DNA from: Rhizobium leguminosarum
GTDB taxonomy: Bacteria > Pseudomonadota > Alphaproteobacteria > Rhizobiales > Rhizobiaceae
DNA length: 64,000 nt
NCBI RefSeq assembly: GCF_001679785.1
Contig: NZ_CP016286.1
Span: 1,798,001-1,862,000, forward strand
Direction of reading: 5' to 3'
The notes beneath the pieces were generated by a model that saw nothing but the letters and a program-made list of their open reading frames with translations, ran no database searches and was not told the DNA's origin. Each line of letters begins with the position of its first letter. The stretch's first letter is position 1. Position numbers and translations under genes: made by a program. Shown here piece by piece: positions 25,254 through 34,575 of this stretch.

Positions 25254-26278
25254 GCGTGCGCGACCTCAAAGGATCCGGCCGCTGGTGGGCGCTCGCAGGC
25301 TGCCTACTGTGGCTCGCCTTCACCTTCTTTCCGCTTTACTGGGTGGCGATCACGTCGTTCAAGTCGCCGCTCGGCGTCGTCGGCGGACCGACCTATATTC
25401 CGTTCGTCGATTTCGACCCGACGCTGACAGCCTGGAGCGAGCTTCTGTCCGGCGCACGCGGCCAGTTCTACAACACCTTCATCAGCTCGACGATCATCGG
25501 GCTATCCGCATCGGTGCTGGCCACCTTCATCGGTTCGATGGCAGCCTATGCGCTGGTGCGCTTCACCTTCGAGGTCAAGCTGCTATCCGGGGTGATTTTC
25601 GTCGTTGTTGCCTTCGGCGGATATCTTCTTGGCCGTCATGTTCTGGGCTACGGACAGGCTATTTCGCTGATCTACGCCTTTGTCGCCGCGCTTGCGCTCG
25701 CCATCGGCTCCAGCCGCATCAAGCTTCCAGGGCCGCTCCTGGGCAATGATGATATCGTCTTCTGGTTCGTCAGCCAGCGCATGTTTCCGCCGATCGTCGC
25801 CGCCTTTGCCTTGTTCCTAATGTACACGGAAATGGGCAAGTTGGGGTTCAAGCTGGTGGACACCTATACGGGCCTCACCTTTGCCTATGTCGCCTTCTCG
25901 CTGCCGATCGTGATCTGGCTGATGCGCGATTTCTTTGCGGCACTGCCGGTGGAAGTCGAAGAGGCGGCGATGGTCGACAATGTGCCGTCGTGGAGAATTT
26001 TCTTCGGTATCGTCCTGCCCATGTCCAAGCCGGGCCTGATCGCGACATTCATGATCACGCTCGCCTTCGTCTGGAACGAGTTCCTGTTCGCACTCTTCCT
26101 GACCAGTTCCAAATGGCAGACCCTTCCCATTCTCGTCGCAGGGCAAAACAGCCAGCGCGGCGACGAGTGGTGGTCGATATCGGCAGCCGCCCTGGTCGCG
26201 ATCATACCCATGGTCGTCATGGCGGGCATTTTGAGCAGGCTGATGCGGTCTGGCCTGCTTTTAGGAGCAATAAAGTGA
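25250..26278 (+). CDS. ABC sugar transporter permease (MalG type, with extra membrane insertion)
   Basis: 342 aa, about 60 longer than typical MalG-type permeases. The extra length is between the second and third canonical helices (about residues 105-160). It reads as added hydrophobic segments such as GVIFVVVAFGGYLLGR and AISLIYAFVAALALAIG. The EAA loop is intact (PVEVEEAAMVDNVPSWRIFF), as is the C-terminal helix pair. It overlaps the first permease gene by four bases. The insertion is in frame and not a fusion to a known domain. Confidence 0.9.
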   Translation: MSVRDLKGSGRWWALAGCLLWLAFTFFPLYWVAITSFKSPLGVVGGPTYIPFVDFDPTLTAWSELLSGARGQFYNTFISSTIIGLSASVLATFIGSMAAYALVRFTFEVKLLSGVIFVVVAFGGYLLGRHVLGYGQAISLIYAFVAALALAIGSSRIKLPGPLLGNDDIVFWFVSQRMFPPIVAAFALFLMYTEMGKLGFKLVDTYTGLTFAYVAFSLPIVIWLMRDFFAALPVEVEEAAMVDNVPSWRIFFGIVLPMSKPGLIATFMITLAFVWNEFLFALFLTSSKWQTLPILVAGQNSQRGDEWWSISAAALVAIIPMVVMAGILSRLMRSGLLLGAIK

Positions 26279-26322
26279 CCGTTCGACAAGCCTAGTCATT
26301 GTTCAATTCCGGGGAGGAAAAC

Positions 26323-27777
26323 ATGAGAAGATTGCTATTGAGTTCAACGGCCGCAGGACTACTTGCTGCGGCGGGCGTCACATCGGCGCTCGCGTGCGAA
26401 CCGGACTACACCGGTGTCACGCTCACCGCCACGACGCAGACAGGCCCCTATATCGCCTCTGCGCTGCAACTCGCGGCCAAGGGCTGGGAAGAAAAGACCT
26501 GCGGCAAGGTGAATGTCGTCGAATTTCCGTGGTCGGAACTCTATCCGAAAATCGTAACCTCGTTGACCTCGGGCGAAGACACGTTCGACGTGGTCGCCTT
26601 TGCGCCGGCCTGGGCACCGGACTTCACCGATTTTCTCTCGGAAATGCCCAAGGCGATGCAATCAGGTGCCGACTGGGAGGACATCGCGCCGGTTTACCGC
26701 GAGCAACTGATGGTCTGGAACGGCAAGGTCCTGTCGCAGACCATGGACGGTGACGCCCACACCTATACCTACCGCATTGATCTGTTTGAAAACGCGGAAA
26801 ACCAGAGCGCCTTCAAGGCGAAGTATGGCTACGATCTGGCCCCGCCGAAGACATGGAAGCAGTATCTCGACATCGCTGAATTCTTCCAGCAGCCGGACAA
26901 GGGCCTTTGGGGCACGGCGGAAGCCTTCCGCCGTGGTGGCCAGCAATTCTGGTTCCTGTTCAGTCACGTGGCAGGATACACCAGCCATCCCGACAATCCC
27001 GGCGGTATGTTCTTCGATCCTGACACGATGGATGCGCAGGTCAACAATCCGGGCTGGGTGCGCGGCCTGGAAGAATATATCCGCGCCTCCAAACTGGCGC
27101 CGCCAAATGCGCTGAACTTCTCGTTCGGCGAAGTGAACGCGGCCTTTGCCGGTGGCCAGGCCGCGGAATCGATCGGCTGGGGCGATACCGGCGTCATCGC
27201 CGCCGACCCGAAGCAGTCGAAAGTTGCTGGTAGCGTCGGCTCGGCATCCCTGCCGGGATCCGACGAGATCTGGAACTACAAGACCAAAAAGTGGGACAAG
27301 CAGCCCGAGGTCGTCCAGACTTCCTTCATGGCCTTCGGCGGTTGGCAGGCGGCTGTTCCGTCGTCCTCCAAGAACCAGGAGGCCGCTTGGAACTATATCC
27401 AGTTCCTGACGAGCCCGGCGGTTTCCGGTCAGGCGGCCATCACCGGCGGCACAGGCGTCAATCCTTACCGTCTTTCGCACACGACAAATACGGCGTTGTG
27501 GTCGAAGATCTTTTCCGAGCGTGAGGCCAAGGAATATCTCGGAAGCCAGAAGAACGCGGTGACCGCCAAGAACACGGCGCTCGACATGCGCCTGCCGGGC
27601 TATTTCTCCTATACGGAAATTCTCGAAATCGAGCTTTCAAAGGCATTGGCTGGAGAGGTGACGCCGCAGCAGGCGCTGGATACCGTGGCTGCGGGATGGA
27701 ACAAGCTGACGGACGAGTTCGGCCGTGACAAGCAACTGGCAGCCTATCGTTCGTCGATGGGTCTGCCTGCAAAGTAA
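26323..27777 (+). CDS. ABC transporter extracellular solute-binding protein (sugar)
   Basis: 484 aa periplasmic receptor of the MalE-like family 1. The Sec signal MRRLLLSSTAAGLLAAAGVTSALA is cleaved before CEPDYTG. Family features include VAFAPAWAPDFTDF and TWKQYLDIAEFFQ. It starts at 26323 because GGGGAGG lies just upstream; the frame is open eight codons earlier without an SD. It lies 44 bases after the MalG-type permease gene. A palindromic repeat separates it from the ATPase gene. Confidence 0.92.
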   Translation: MRRLLLSSTAAGLLAAAGVTSALACEPDYTGVTLTATTQTGPYIASALQLAAKGWEEKTCGKVNVVEFPWSELYPKIVTSLTSGEDTFDVVAFAPAWAPDFTDFLSEMPKAMQSGADWEDIAPVYREQLMVWNGKVLSQTMDGDAHTYTYRIDLFENAENQSAFKAKYGYDLAPPKTWKQYLDIAEFFQQPDKGLWGTAEAFRRGGQQFWFLFSHVAGYTSHPDNPGGMFFDPDTMDAQVNNPGWVRGLEEYIRASKLAPPNALNFSFGEVNAAFAGGQAAESIGWGDTGVIAADPKQSKVAGSVGSASLPGSDEIWNYKTKKWDKQPEVVQTSFMAFGGWQAAVPSSSKNQEAAWNYIQFLTSPAVSGQAAITGGTGVNPYRLSHTTNTALWSKIFSEREAKEYLGSQKNAVTAKNTALDMRLPGYFSYTEILEIELSKALAGEVTPQQALDTVAAGWNKLTDEFGRDKQLAAYRSSMGLPAK

Positions 27778-27855
27778 ACCTGTCCTCAACATCCCATCCC
27801 GGCGGTCCCGGGATGGGATTAGACATCGTTGAAGAAAAAGCAAACCATCGCCGCT

Positions 27856-27957
27856 TAGTGCGCCGTGCGTCCTTTCGGACGCACAAAGGACGCTCTAACA
27901 CTTTGAATCTACGCATCGTACTTTCCGAAAATTCGATTCCGATTTCGGGCCGATGCG
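27856..27957 (+). repeat. Two-hairpin palindromic intergenic repeat
   Basis: First hairpin GTGCGTCC-TTTC-GGACGCAC with outer GCG/CGC. Then CAAAGGACGCTCTAACACTTTG, and a second hairpin GCATCG...CGATGC enclosing CCGAAAATTCGATTCCGAT. The first half is related to the palindrome inside the FMN riboswitch (3371-3413). It resembles Rhizobium-specific intergenic mosaic elements in having two palindromes; the exact class is not confirmed. It lies between the binding-protein and ATPase genes of one transporter. Confidence 0.7.
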
Positions 27958-27996
27958 CTGGGCCAGGCGCTGGAATTCTCATGAAAAGGTTACAGC

Positions 27997-29085
27997 ATGT
28001 CTCAGGTGCGTTTGGATCAGGTCACCAAATCCTTTGGTAGCGTTGAGGTCATTCCTCCGCTCGATTTGGCAATTGCCGACAAGGAATTCGTGGTTCTTGT
28101 CGGGCCTTCCGGCTGCGGCAAGACAACCACCCTGCGGATGATCGCGGGGCTGGAACAGACGACATCAGGGGAAATCCGTATCGGCGAGCGGGACGTTACC
28201 TCGCTGCGCCCGGGTCTGCGCAATTGCTCGATGGTGTTTCAGAACTACGCGCTCTATCCGCATATGACGGTTGCCGAAAACATCGGCTACGGCATGAAGG
28301 TGCGCGGAACGCCGAAGCAGGACATCGATGCCGCCGTTGCAAATGCGGCGCGCATTCTCAATCTCGGTGCCTATTTGAAACGCAAGCCGAACGCGCTCTC
28401 AGGTGGCCAACGCCAACGCGTGGCGATTGGCCGGGCGATTGTTCGCCAGCCGGATGTGTTCCTGTTCGACGAACCGTTGTCCAATCTCGACGCCAAATTG
28501 CGCATTGAAATGCGAACAGAAATCAAGCTCCTACATCGCAGGCTCAAAACCACGATCGTGTACGTTACACATGATCAGGTAGAGGCGATGACGATGGCAG
28601 ATCGGGTGGTGGTTATGAATCAAGGGCGGATCGAACAGGCCGCTGATCCGATCACCCTTTACGAATCTCCGAAGAATCTCTTCGTTGCTGCCTTCATCGG
28701 CTCGCCAAGCATGAACTTCATCGAGGGGCAGCTTGTGCAAAACGCCGGTGGAATTGCCTTCCAAGCCGAGGGTGGGGTCGACATTCCGGTTCCGACACAA
28801 AGAGCCGAGCGCCTTTCGGCGGCAGTGGGACAGTCAGTGGTTCTCGGAATCCGACCGGAACATACTATGGTTGGGGATCCCAACGTTTCAACTGTGAGCC
28901 TTCATGTCGCCGATATCGAGCCCCTCGGTCCATACACACTGGCGATCGGCAAGGTCGGGTCAGCGGCCTTTACTGCCCAGATTCACGCGTCATCGCGCGT
29001 TGGCCCGGATGACAGGATTAGCGTTCCAATTGATACCCAAAAAATGCACTTTTTTCTTAAAAATACCGGAGACACGGTGGGCTAA
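27997..29085 (+). CDS. ABC sugar transporter ATP-binding protein (MalK/UgpC type)
   Basis: 362 aa. Walker [10 protein letters not shown] (about residue 36), Q-loop [12 protein letters not shown], signature [14 protein letters not shown], Walker [18 protein letters not shown]-loop [15 protein letters not shown]. The C-terminal half is a TOBE/MalK regulatory domain (GIRPEHT). It completes the deo-cluster importer, although it is 219 bases downstream of the binding protein with a repeat between them. Its 3' third looks somewhat less GC-rich than its neighbours. Confidence 0.93.
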   Translation: MSQVRLDQVTKSFGSVEVIPPLDLAIADKEFVVLVGPSGCGKTTTLRMIAGLEQTTSGEIRIGERDVTSLRPGLRNCSMVFQNYALYPHMTVAENIGYGMKVRGTPKQDIDAAVANAARILNLGAYLKRKPNALSGGQRQRVAIGRAIVRQPDVFLFDEPLSNLDAKLRIEMRTEIKLLHRRLKTTIVYVTHDQVEAMTMADRVVVMNQGRIEQAADPITLYESPKNLFVAAFIGSPSMNFIEGQLVQNAGGIAFQAEGGVDIPVPTQRAERLSAAVGQSVVLGIRPEHTMVGDPNVSTVSLHVADIEPLGPYTLAIGKVGSAAFTAQIHASSRVGPDDRISVPIDTQKMHFFLKNTGDTVG

Positions 29086-29318
29086 AATCTCCGTAACTTG
29101 TACGGCAATCCACCAAGAGGACATTCGGACATCGCGATCTGCGCCGTATGAATTCAAAGATACGGGGCGTCGGCAGCGCCGCATAGGCGCTAAAGGGCGT
29201 AGCAATGCCTCCGGTGATCGACGACAATCCGCTCTCCTGCCGGCGCTCCGGAGAAGAGGGAGCGAGCCGCGCTTCTCAATCACCCTTCAAGCCACTTGGA
29301 AAGAAGAAGCAAACGGAA
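29086..29318. other. Intergenic region between convergent genes
   Basis: 233 bases between the importer ATPase and the OmpA terminator. I see no convincing gene, repeat or RNA here. Confidence 0.5.
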
Positions 29319-29346
29319 TGCCCCTCCCCAAAAATGGAGAGGGGCA
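29319..29346 (-). terminator. Rho-independent-like terminator of the OmpA-family gene
   Basis: TGCCCCTCTCC pairs with GGGGAGGGGCA around ATTTTT, ten bases after the stop of the minus-strand OmpA gene, followed by TTCCGTTTG. A strong stem with a moderate U-tract. Confidence 0.65.
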
Positions 29347-29355
29347 CCCAAATCA

Positions 29356-31503
29356 TCACTTGTTGGCAGCGACCGGGCGGACCAGTGCCGTGACGCGGCG
29401 GATGGTGACGCGGCGGTTTTCCTGTTCTGGCTCTGATGTACTGACCTTCAGGTAGCGCTCGCCATAACCCTGCGTCGCCAGGTTTTCCGGCGCGATGCCG
29501 TAGACATCGGAGAGCACGTTGGCGACCGACTCCGCCCGCTGGTCGGAGAGGATCAGGTTGCTCTGGTCGGAACCAACCGCATCCGTATGTCCTTCAATCA
29601 GGAAGGTCTCGCTAGGATCCTTCTCCAGCACCTGGTTGATCGCGTCGGCGACCTTGCGCAATGTGCGTGCCTGGGCCATCGGGATTTCGGCGCTGCCGGT
29701 GGCGAAGGTGATCGTATCGAGATCGATACGGCGCACCTTGTCGCGAATACGGGCGGAATACTTCACCTCGTCAAGCGAATAGACGCGCTCTACCTGCTCG
29801 ACGGGCGGCTCTCTGAGGAACTCGTAATAATCCCGGTCCGGATCGCTGCTGGTGTCGATGATATAGTCGTCGAGCGGCACGCGCAGCCGCATCGGCGGCA
29901 GATCGGCGCCCGGATCCTCGAAGTAGTCGCGATCCGGGTCCTCATAGAGATCGGGCGAGTAGTAGAGTACGTATTCGCGCCCGCGGGCATCGACGCGCGA
30001 ACGCTGGATGATATCGCCGTAGCGGTTGCGGATCGTAACGATGCGATAGCCCTCCGGCCGCGCGATCGTCTCGCGGTAACGATCGCCCGACAGCTGCTCA
30101 TAGCTTGGCCGTTCGCCGTCGCGCAGAAACCGCCTGTCATCGTCGCTGCGCACGATCACTTGATTGTTGTACTGAATGATCACGCGGCTGTCGTCGGTGC
30201 TGTCGTCGACGCGCGCGCCCTCGGGACGGACGAATTGCGGCCGGGTATCGAGCCTCGTGCCTTTCTCGCTGGTCACTGCCTCGAGCTTGATCGCCGGTGC
30301 CGCAGCGGTGGCACCGGCCTGCGCATCGGCGTCCGAGGTCGGCACCTTCACCTCCTGGCTCTCGGCGCGCAACTTGTCGCGGTCACGGCGACCTTCCCGC
30401 CCCTTGCTGCGGTCGGCATCCTTGTCGCTGTCGAGCACGGCTGCACCGTTTTCGACCGGCAGCACGACGGTCTCACTGCTCTTGGCCGGATCTGCAGCGA
30501 TCTTCTTGCGGCGCTCCAACTCCTCGGGCGAAGCCTTTTCCGGCGCCGGAATGGCCTGCTCCACCTGCTGACCACTGCTGGCATCCGGTAGCGGCTGGGC
30601 GGTGTCGGTGGCGGGCGCAGCCGGCAGTCCGCCGGCGGGCTGTTTGGCGGCAGGCTTTGCAGCCGTGCCATCCTTGGGCGTTTCGGCGGGCGCGGCTTCG
30701 GGAGCGGCCGCCTTGTCTTCGGTTGGCTTCTCCGCGGGTGCTGCAGCCTCGCCCTTTGTCGGCTTCTTGGCAGGCGCTTCGGCAGCGGGTTTTGCCTCCG
30801 GCTTCACCTCGGGCTTTGCCTGTTCCTCAGCCGGCGACACTGCCTCGGGAGCGGCAGTCTCGGTCTTAGCCTTGCCCTTGTCTCGGCCCTGGGCCTTATC
30901 CTGCCCTTTTTCCCGCTTACCGCCTTCGGGCTTGGCCTCGGGCTCGGCCTGTTCCGTCTCCGGCTGAGTTTCCTTGGCGGCCGGCTGCTGCTCGGGCGCC
31001 GGCTGCGCCTCAGGCTCGGCTTGCTGCGTCTCCTGCTTCTTCGGCTTTCTCGGCTTTTCCTGCGTTACAGGTTGCTCTTCCTGCTGCGGCTCGGCTTCCG
31101 GCTGAGCTGCCTGCTTGGCTTTCCGCTGCGGTTTGCTTTCGGGCGCAGGCTCCTCCCTCGGCGCTTCGGCCTTCGGCGGTTCCGACTCTGCCTTGGGTTC
31201 GGGCGCAGGCGCCTCCTTCCGCTCGGCCTTCGGCTTCTCGGCGGGCGCTTCCTTCGGCTGCTCGGCGGCCGGCGCCTGTTCAGCCGGTGCTTCCTCCTTC
31301 TGCTTGCGCTTCTTCTTTAGCAGTTCCTCCTCGGAAGGCGCATCCTGCGCCACCTCGAAGCTGCCTTGCTCGGCCTGCCGCACGGCCGAAGCCTGCGTCG
31401 CGACATCGCGCACGGCAGCCATCGCCGTTGCCGGCTGCAGAGCCAGCGAAATAGAAAGCAACGGAAAAGCCGCGCTCGCGAACAATCTTGATTTCATGCC
31501 CAT
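29356..31503 (-). CDS. OmpA family protein with long Pro/Ala/Glu/Lys-rich region
   Basis: 715 aa envelope protein. The signal peptide region is LFASAAFPLLSISLALQPATAMA. Residues about 60-340 are low complexity, rich in A, P, E, K and Q. A middle domain of about 200 aa follows with repeated Asp/Tyr motifs (DRDYFEDPGADLPPMRL). The C-terminal OmpA peptidoglycan-binding domain has FATGSAEIPMAQARTL, the signature EGHTDAVGSDQSNLILSDQR and GYGERYLKV. The charged region may span the periplasm to reach peptidoglycan (inference). The start at 31503 has GAGGAAA upstream; the Met at 31497 is possible. It is divergent from the amino acid importer. Confidence 0.9.
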   Translation of the reverse strand: MGMKSRLFASAAFPLLSISLALQPATAMAAVRDVATQASAVRQAEQGSFEVAQDAPSEEELLKKKRKQKEEAPAEQAPAAEQPKEAPAEKPKAERKEAPAPEPKAESEPPKAEAPREEPAPESKPQRKAKQAAQPEAEPQQEEQPVTQEKPRKPKKQETQQAEPEAQPAPEQQPAAKETQPETEQAEPEAKPEGGKREKGQDKAQGRDKGKAKTETAAPEAVSPAEEQAKPEVKPEAKPAAEAPAKKPTKGEAAAPAEKPTEDKAAAPEAAPAETPKDGTAAKPAAKQPAGGLPAAPATDTAQPLPDASSGQQVEQAIPAPEKASPEELERRKKIAADPAKSSETVVLPVENGAAVLDSDKDADRSKGREGRRDRDKLRAESQEVKVPTSDADAQAGATAAAPAIKLEAVTSEKGTRLDTRPQFVRPEGARVDDSTDDSRVIIQYNNQVIVRSDDDRRFLRDGERPSYEQLSGDRYRETIARPEGYRIVTIRNRYGDIIQRSRVDARGREYVLYYSPDLYEDPDRDYFEDPGADLPPMRLRVPLDDYIIDTSSDPDRDYYEFLREPPVEQVERVYSLDEVKYSARIRDKVRRIDLDTITFATGSAEIPMAQARTLRKVADAINQVLEKDPSETFLIEGHTDAVGSDQSNLILSDQRAESVANVLSDVYGIAPENLATQGYGERYLKVSTSEPEQENRRVTIRRVTALVRPVAANK

Positions 31504-31833
31504 CGGGTTTCCTCGATCCTGTTTGAGCTTCTTGAGGCCGTCAGGCCCTGGTTCCGCCCCTAGCTTCGCATTGAGGCGAAACGGCGGAATGGCAATGGCC
31601 GAGCCGCCGATTTGTTCCGGTTCTAGAAAGCTCCGGATTAACCTCCCGTGAATGTTGCAGTCTGCTTTCGTTCATCTCGCCTGTTATTTGCACCGCACAA
31701 TTGCGCGGGAATTTGTGTTGCAATTCCATGAAAAAAAGTCTGATTATCGCCGCAAGGCGGTCTCGGCACCGTTGAACTGCGGCCGTCAGCCCAACAGAAA
31801 AAGGAGCGACGGCTACCAACAGAGAGGATCCTC
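31504..31833. other. Divergent promoter region
   Basis: 330 bases between the OmpA gene and the amino-acid-binding protein gene. A locally AT-rich stretch (about 31680-31750) is the likely promoter area. An imperfect hairpin CGCCGCAAGGCGG occurs at about 31750. No small gene is convincing. Confidence 0.45.
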
Positions 31834-32607
31834 ATGCTTAACCCTACCCGTATTTTCGCGGCAGCCTCGATCGCGGCGATATCGCTCTTTACCGGTTCGG
31901 CCATGGCCGATGGCGAGAAATATGTGATCGGCACCGATTCGACCTATCCGCCCTTCGAATTCGTCGATGCCAGCGGCACGATCCAGGGCTTCGACATCGA
32001 CATTACCAAGGCGCTCTGCGCTGAAATGAAGGCCGAATGCTCCTTCGTCAGCACCGACTGGGACGGCATCATCCCGGCGCTCAACGCCAAGAAGTTCGAC
32101 ATGATCGTCTCCTCCATGTCGATCACGCCGGAGCGTCTGAAGCTCGTCGATTTCTCGAACAAATACTACAACACCCCGCCGGCCATTGCCGTGCCGAAGG
32201 ATTCGACGATATCAGACGTCGCCGGCCTCAAGGGCAAGGTGATCGGCGCGCAGACCTCCACGACGCACGCCAACTATGCCGAGAAGCATCTCGCCGACAC
32301 CGAGCTGAAGCTCTATCCGACCGCTGACGAATACAAGCTCGACGTTGCCAGCGGCCGTGTCGACGCCGTCATCGACGACGTCGTCGTTCTCTCCGAATGG
32401 GTCAAGTCCGACGCCGGCGCCTGCTGCAAGATCCTGACGACCCTGCCGGTCGACAAGGAAATCAACGGCAACGGCGCAGGCATTGCCATCCGCAAGGGCG
32501 ACCCGTTGAAGGAAAAGCTGAACACGGCGATCGCTGCGATCCGCGCCAGCGGTGAATACAAGAAGATCCAGGACAAGTACTTCGACTTCGACGTTTACGG
32601 CGAATAA
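31834..32607 (+). CDS. Polar amino acid ABC transporter substrate-binding protein
   Basis: 257 aa periplasmic receptor of the HisJ/LAO family. Sec signal FAAASIAAISLFTGSAMA. The family signature region is GFDIDITKALCAEMKAECSFV. The ligand-contact segments TDSTYPPFEF and SSMSITPERL are present, together with GRVDAVIDD. The substrate is likely a basic or polar amino acid or opine-like compound. SD AGAGGATCCTC before ATG 31834. It heads a gene set with two permeases; a hairpin lies between it and them. Confidence 0.93.
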   Translation: MLNPTRIFAAASIAAISLFTGSAMADGEKYVIGTDSTYPPFEFVDASGTIQGFDIDITKALCAEMKAECSFVSTDWDGIIPALNAKKFDMIVSSMSITPERLKLVDFSNKYYNTPPAIAVPKDSTISDVAGLKGKVIGAQTSTTHANYAEKHLADTELKLYPTADEYKLDVASGRVDAVIDDVVVLSEWVKSDAGACCKILTTLPVDKEINGNGAGIAIRKGDPLKEKLNTAIAAIRASGEYKKIQDKYFDFDVYGE

Positions 32608-32635
32608 GAAATTCGTTATCTCGCCGATGAAGGTA

Positions 32636-32667
32636 ATGGCGGAAGGCTTGCTCTTCCGCCATTTTTG
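32636..32667 (+). terminator. Intercistronic terminator/attenuator
   Basis: ATGGCGGAAG pairs with CTTCCGCCAT around a short loop, followed by TTTTTG. It is 28 bases after the binding-protein stop and 54 before the permease start. Partial termination here would give more binding protein than permease, a common arrangement. Confidence 0.75.
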
Positions 32668-32720
32668 TTTGACAAAGATAGCAAGATTAAAACGGCAAAA
32701 GCCGTGAGGGGAATTCTCGC

Positions 32721-33527
32721 ATGGGCGGATTATTTTCCGCGCTGGGCTCCTTCTGGAGCTGGATTGTGCACATTTTCGATCCGCTGTGCGGACCCGTTGG
32801 CATCTTCACTTGGTTAGGTCAGTCGACGATTCTTGCCTGTGGCGATACCGGCTGGGGCGACGAGATCGCGCTTGGCCTGCAGGTCACCGTTTCGGTGGCG
32901 ATCGTCACCCTGCCGATCGGCCTCGCCATCGGCTTCCTGGTTGCGCTCGGCCAGCAGTCGGAGGAAAAGTCGCTGCGGCTGGCGGCCGGCATATACACGA
33001 CGATCTTCCGCGGCCTGCCGGAGCTTTTGACGCTCTTCATCATTTACTACGGCATGCAGATGTTGATCCAGTCTCTGCTTGCCTTCGTCGGTTATGACGG
33101 GCCGCCGATCGAGATCAACGCCTTCCTCGCCGGCGTCATCGCGCTTTCGGTCGTCTTCTCCGCCTACTGTTCGGAAGTGCTGCTCTCGGCCTTCCGCGCC
33201 ATTCCCAGGGGACAATATGAAGCGGGCGACTCGCTTGGGCTGCATCGCGGCCGCACGCTGCGCCTTATCATCCTTCCGCAGCTCGTGCGCATCGCGCTGC
33301 CGGGCCTGACGAACCTCTGGATGGTCCTCCTGAAGGACACCTCCTACGTCTCTATCATCAGCCTTGCCGATATCCTGCGTCAGACAAGTGTTGCCGTGCG
33401 CGTGACCAAGGAACCTTTCTTCTTTTATGGTGTGGCCTGCTGTCTTTATCTGGTGCTTGCCATCCTCTCCTCCTTTCTGCTCGTCTATGTCGAGCGTTGG
33501 GCCAAGCGTTCGGAGGTCCGTCGATGA
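32721..33527 (+). CDS. Amino acid ABC transporter permease (HisQ type)
   Basis: 268 aa with about five membrane helices. The EAA-type loop SEVLLSAFRAIPRGQYEAGDS is characteristic of HisQ/HisM permeases, followed by LRLIILPQLVRIALPGLTN. SD GAGGGGAA before ATG 32721. Four-base overlap with the next permease. Together with the upstream receptor it forms a polar amino acid importer. Confidence 0.93.
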   Translation: MGGLFSALGSFWSWIVHIFDPLCGPVGIFTWLGQSTILACGDTGWGDEIALGLQVTVSVAIVTLPIGLAIGFLVALGQQSEEKSLRLAAGIYTTIFRGLPELLTLFIIYYGMQMLIQSLLAFVGYDGPPIEINAFLAGVIALSVVFSAYCSEVLLSAFRAIPRGQYEAGDSLGLHRGRTLRLIILPQLVRIALPGLTNLWMVLLKDTSYVSIISLADILRQTSVAVRVTKEPFFFYGVACCLYLVLAILSSFLLVYVERWAKRSEVRR

Positions 33528-34354
33528 GCTACGCCGAAACGCTGATCCCGCCGCAGCCAGCACCCCGCGAGATGATAAAGCCGATGACGCCGGCGCGCAT
33601 GGCCGGCTATATTCTCGTCGCCATCTGGGCTGTGCTCGCGGCCCTTCTTGTCATTTCCGTTATCAATGGCTGGGATCCGGAAAAATTCATTCGCTACGGG
33701 CCGCGTTACCTCCATGGTCTCTGGATAACGCTGAGCCTCGTTTTCATTTCGGTTATCTGTGGCGCCATCCTGTCGCTGCCGCTTGCCATGGCGCGCATGT
33801 CAAACAATCGCGTGCTGAATGCGCTGGCCTACGGCTACATCTATTTCTTCCGCGGCACGCCGCTGCTTGCCCAGCTGTTCCTGGTCTATTACGGCCTCGG
33901 CGTATTCCGGCCGCAGCTTGAGGCCGTCGGCATCTGGTGGTTCTTCCGCGAAGCCTGGTATTGCGGCCTTTTTGCCATGACCATCAATACCGCGGCCTAC
34001 CAGGCGGAAATCCTGCGCGGCGCGATCGAAAGCGTGCCGCACGGCCAGCGCGAGGCCGCCGCGGCACTTGGCATCCATAACAGCATCGCCTTTCGCAAGA
34101 TCATCCTGCCGCAGGCCTTCATCGTCGCACTTCGCCCTTACGGCAACGAGATCATCCTTCTGATCAAGGGCTCGGCGGTCGTTGCCATCATCACCGTGCT
34201 CGACCTGATGGGCGAAACCCGCTACGCCTTCTCCCGCACTTTCGACTACCAGACCTATCTCTGGGCGGCGATCTTCTACCTCACCATCGTAGAGGCCTTA
34301 CGCCATCTCTGGGCCTGGTTCGAGCGCCGCCTGACCCGGCACCTCAAGCGCTGA
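33524..34354 (+). CDS. Amino acid ABC transporter permease (HisM type)
   Basis: 276 aa. Hydrophobic helices surround the EAA loop QAEILRGAIESVPHGQREAAA, followed by FRKIILPQAFIVALRPYGNE. It starts MSYAETL at 33524, overlapping the HisQ stop (ATGA). No ATPase gene follows: the next feature is a repeat and then usg, so the ATPase must be encoded elsewhere or shared. It has a long N-terminal cytoplasmic extension (about 30 residues). Confidence 0.93.
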   Translation: MSYAETLIPPQPAPREMIKPMTPARMAGYILVAIWAVLAALLVISVINGWDPEKFIRYGPRYLHGLWITLSLVFISVICGAILSLPLAMARMSNNRVLNALAYGYIYFFRGTPLLAQLFLVYYGLGVFRPQLEAVGIWWFFREAWYCGLFAMTINTAAYQAEILRGAIESVPHGQREAAAALGIHNSIAFRKIILPQAFIVALRPYGNEIILLIKGSAVVAIITVLDLMGETRYAFSRTFDYQTYLWAAIFYLTIVEALRHLWAWFERRLTRHLKR

Positions 34355-34411
34355 TACATGACGCCCAAAACTGTCTCGCGGCTTTGGGATAACGGCATTC
34401 ATCAAACAAAA
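34355..34411 (+). repeat. Stop-proximal dispersed repeat, copy 2
   Basis: ACATGACGCCCAAAACTG then GGCTTTGGGATAACGGCA. The same layout as copy 1 at 3109, beginning right after the permease stop codon. Confidence 0.65.
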
Positions 34412-34575
34412 GCCAGCTTGGCAGCACTCTCGGAATGGCGCTGCCAAGCCATTGATATCAAAAATAAATTGTCCTTTTACGAAGTATCTGTAAAGCTTTC
34501 GTTAACCACTCGCATGTTTCCATATCATGTGGCGCTAATAAGCGCGCGAGTGGGAACAAGAAGAAGCGGAATACG

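Noticed and set aside
30602..31651. Several plus-strand frames opposite the OmpA gene
   Set aside because: Low-complexity shadows of the Ala/Pro/Glu-rich coding region on the other strand.
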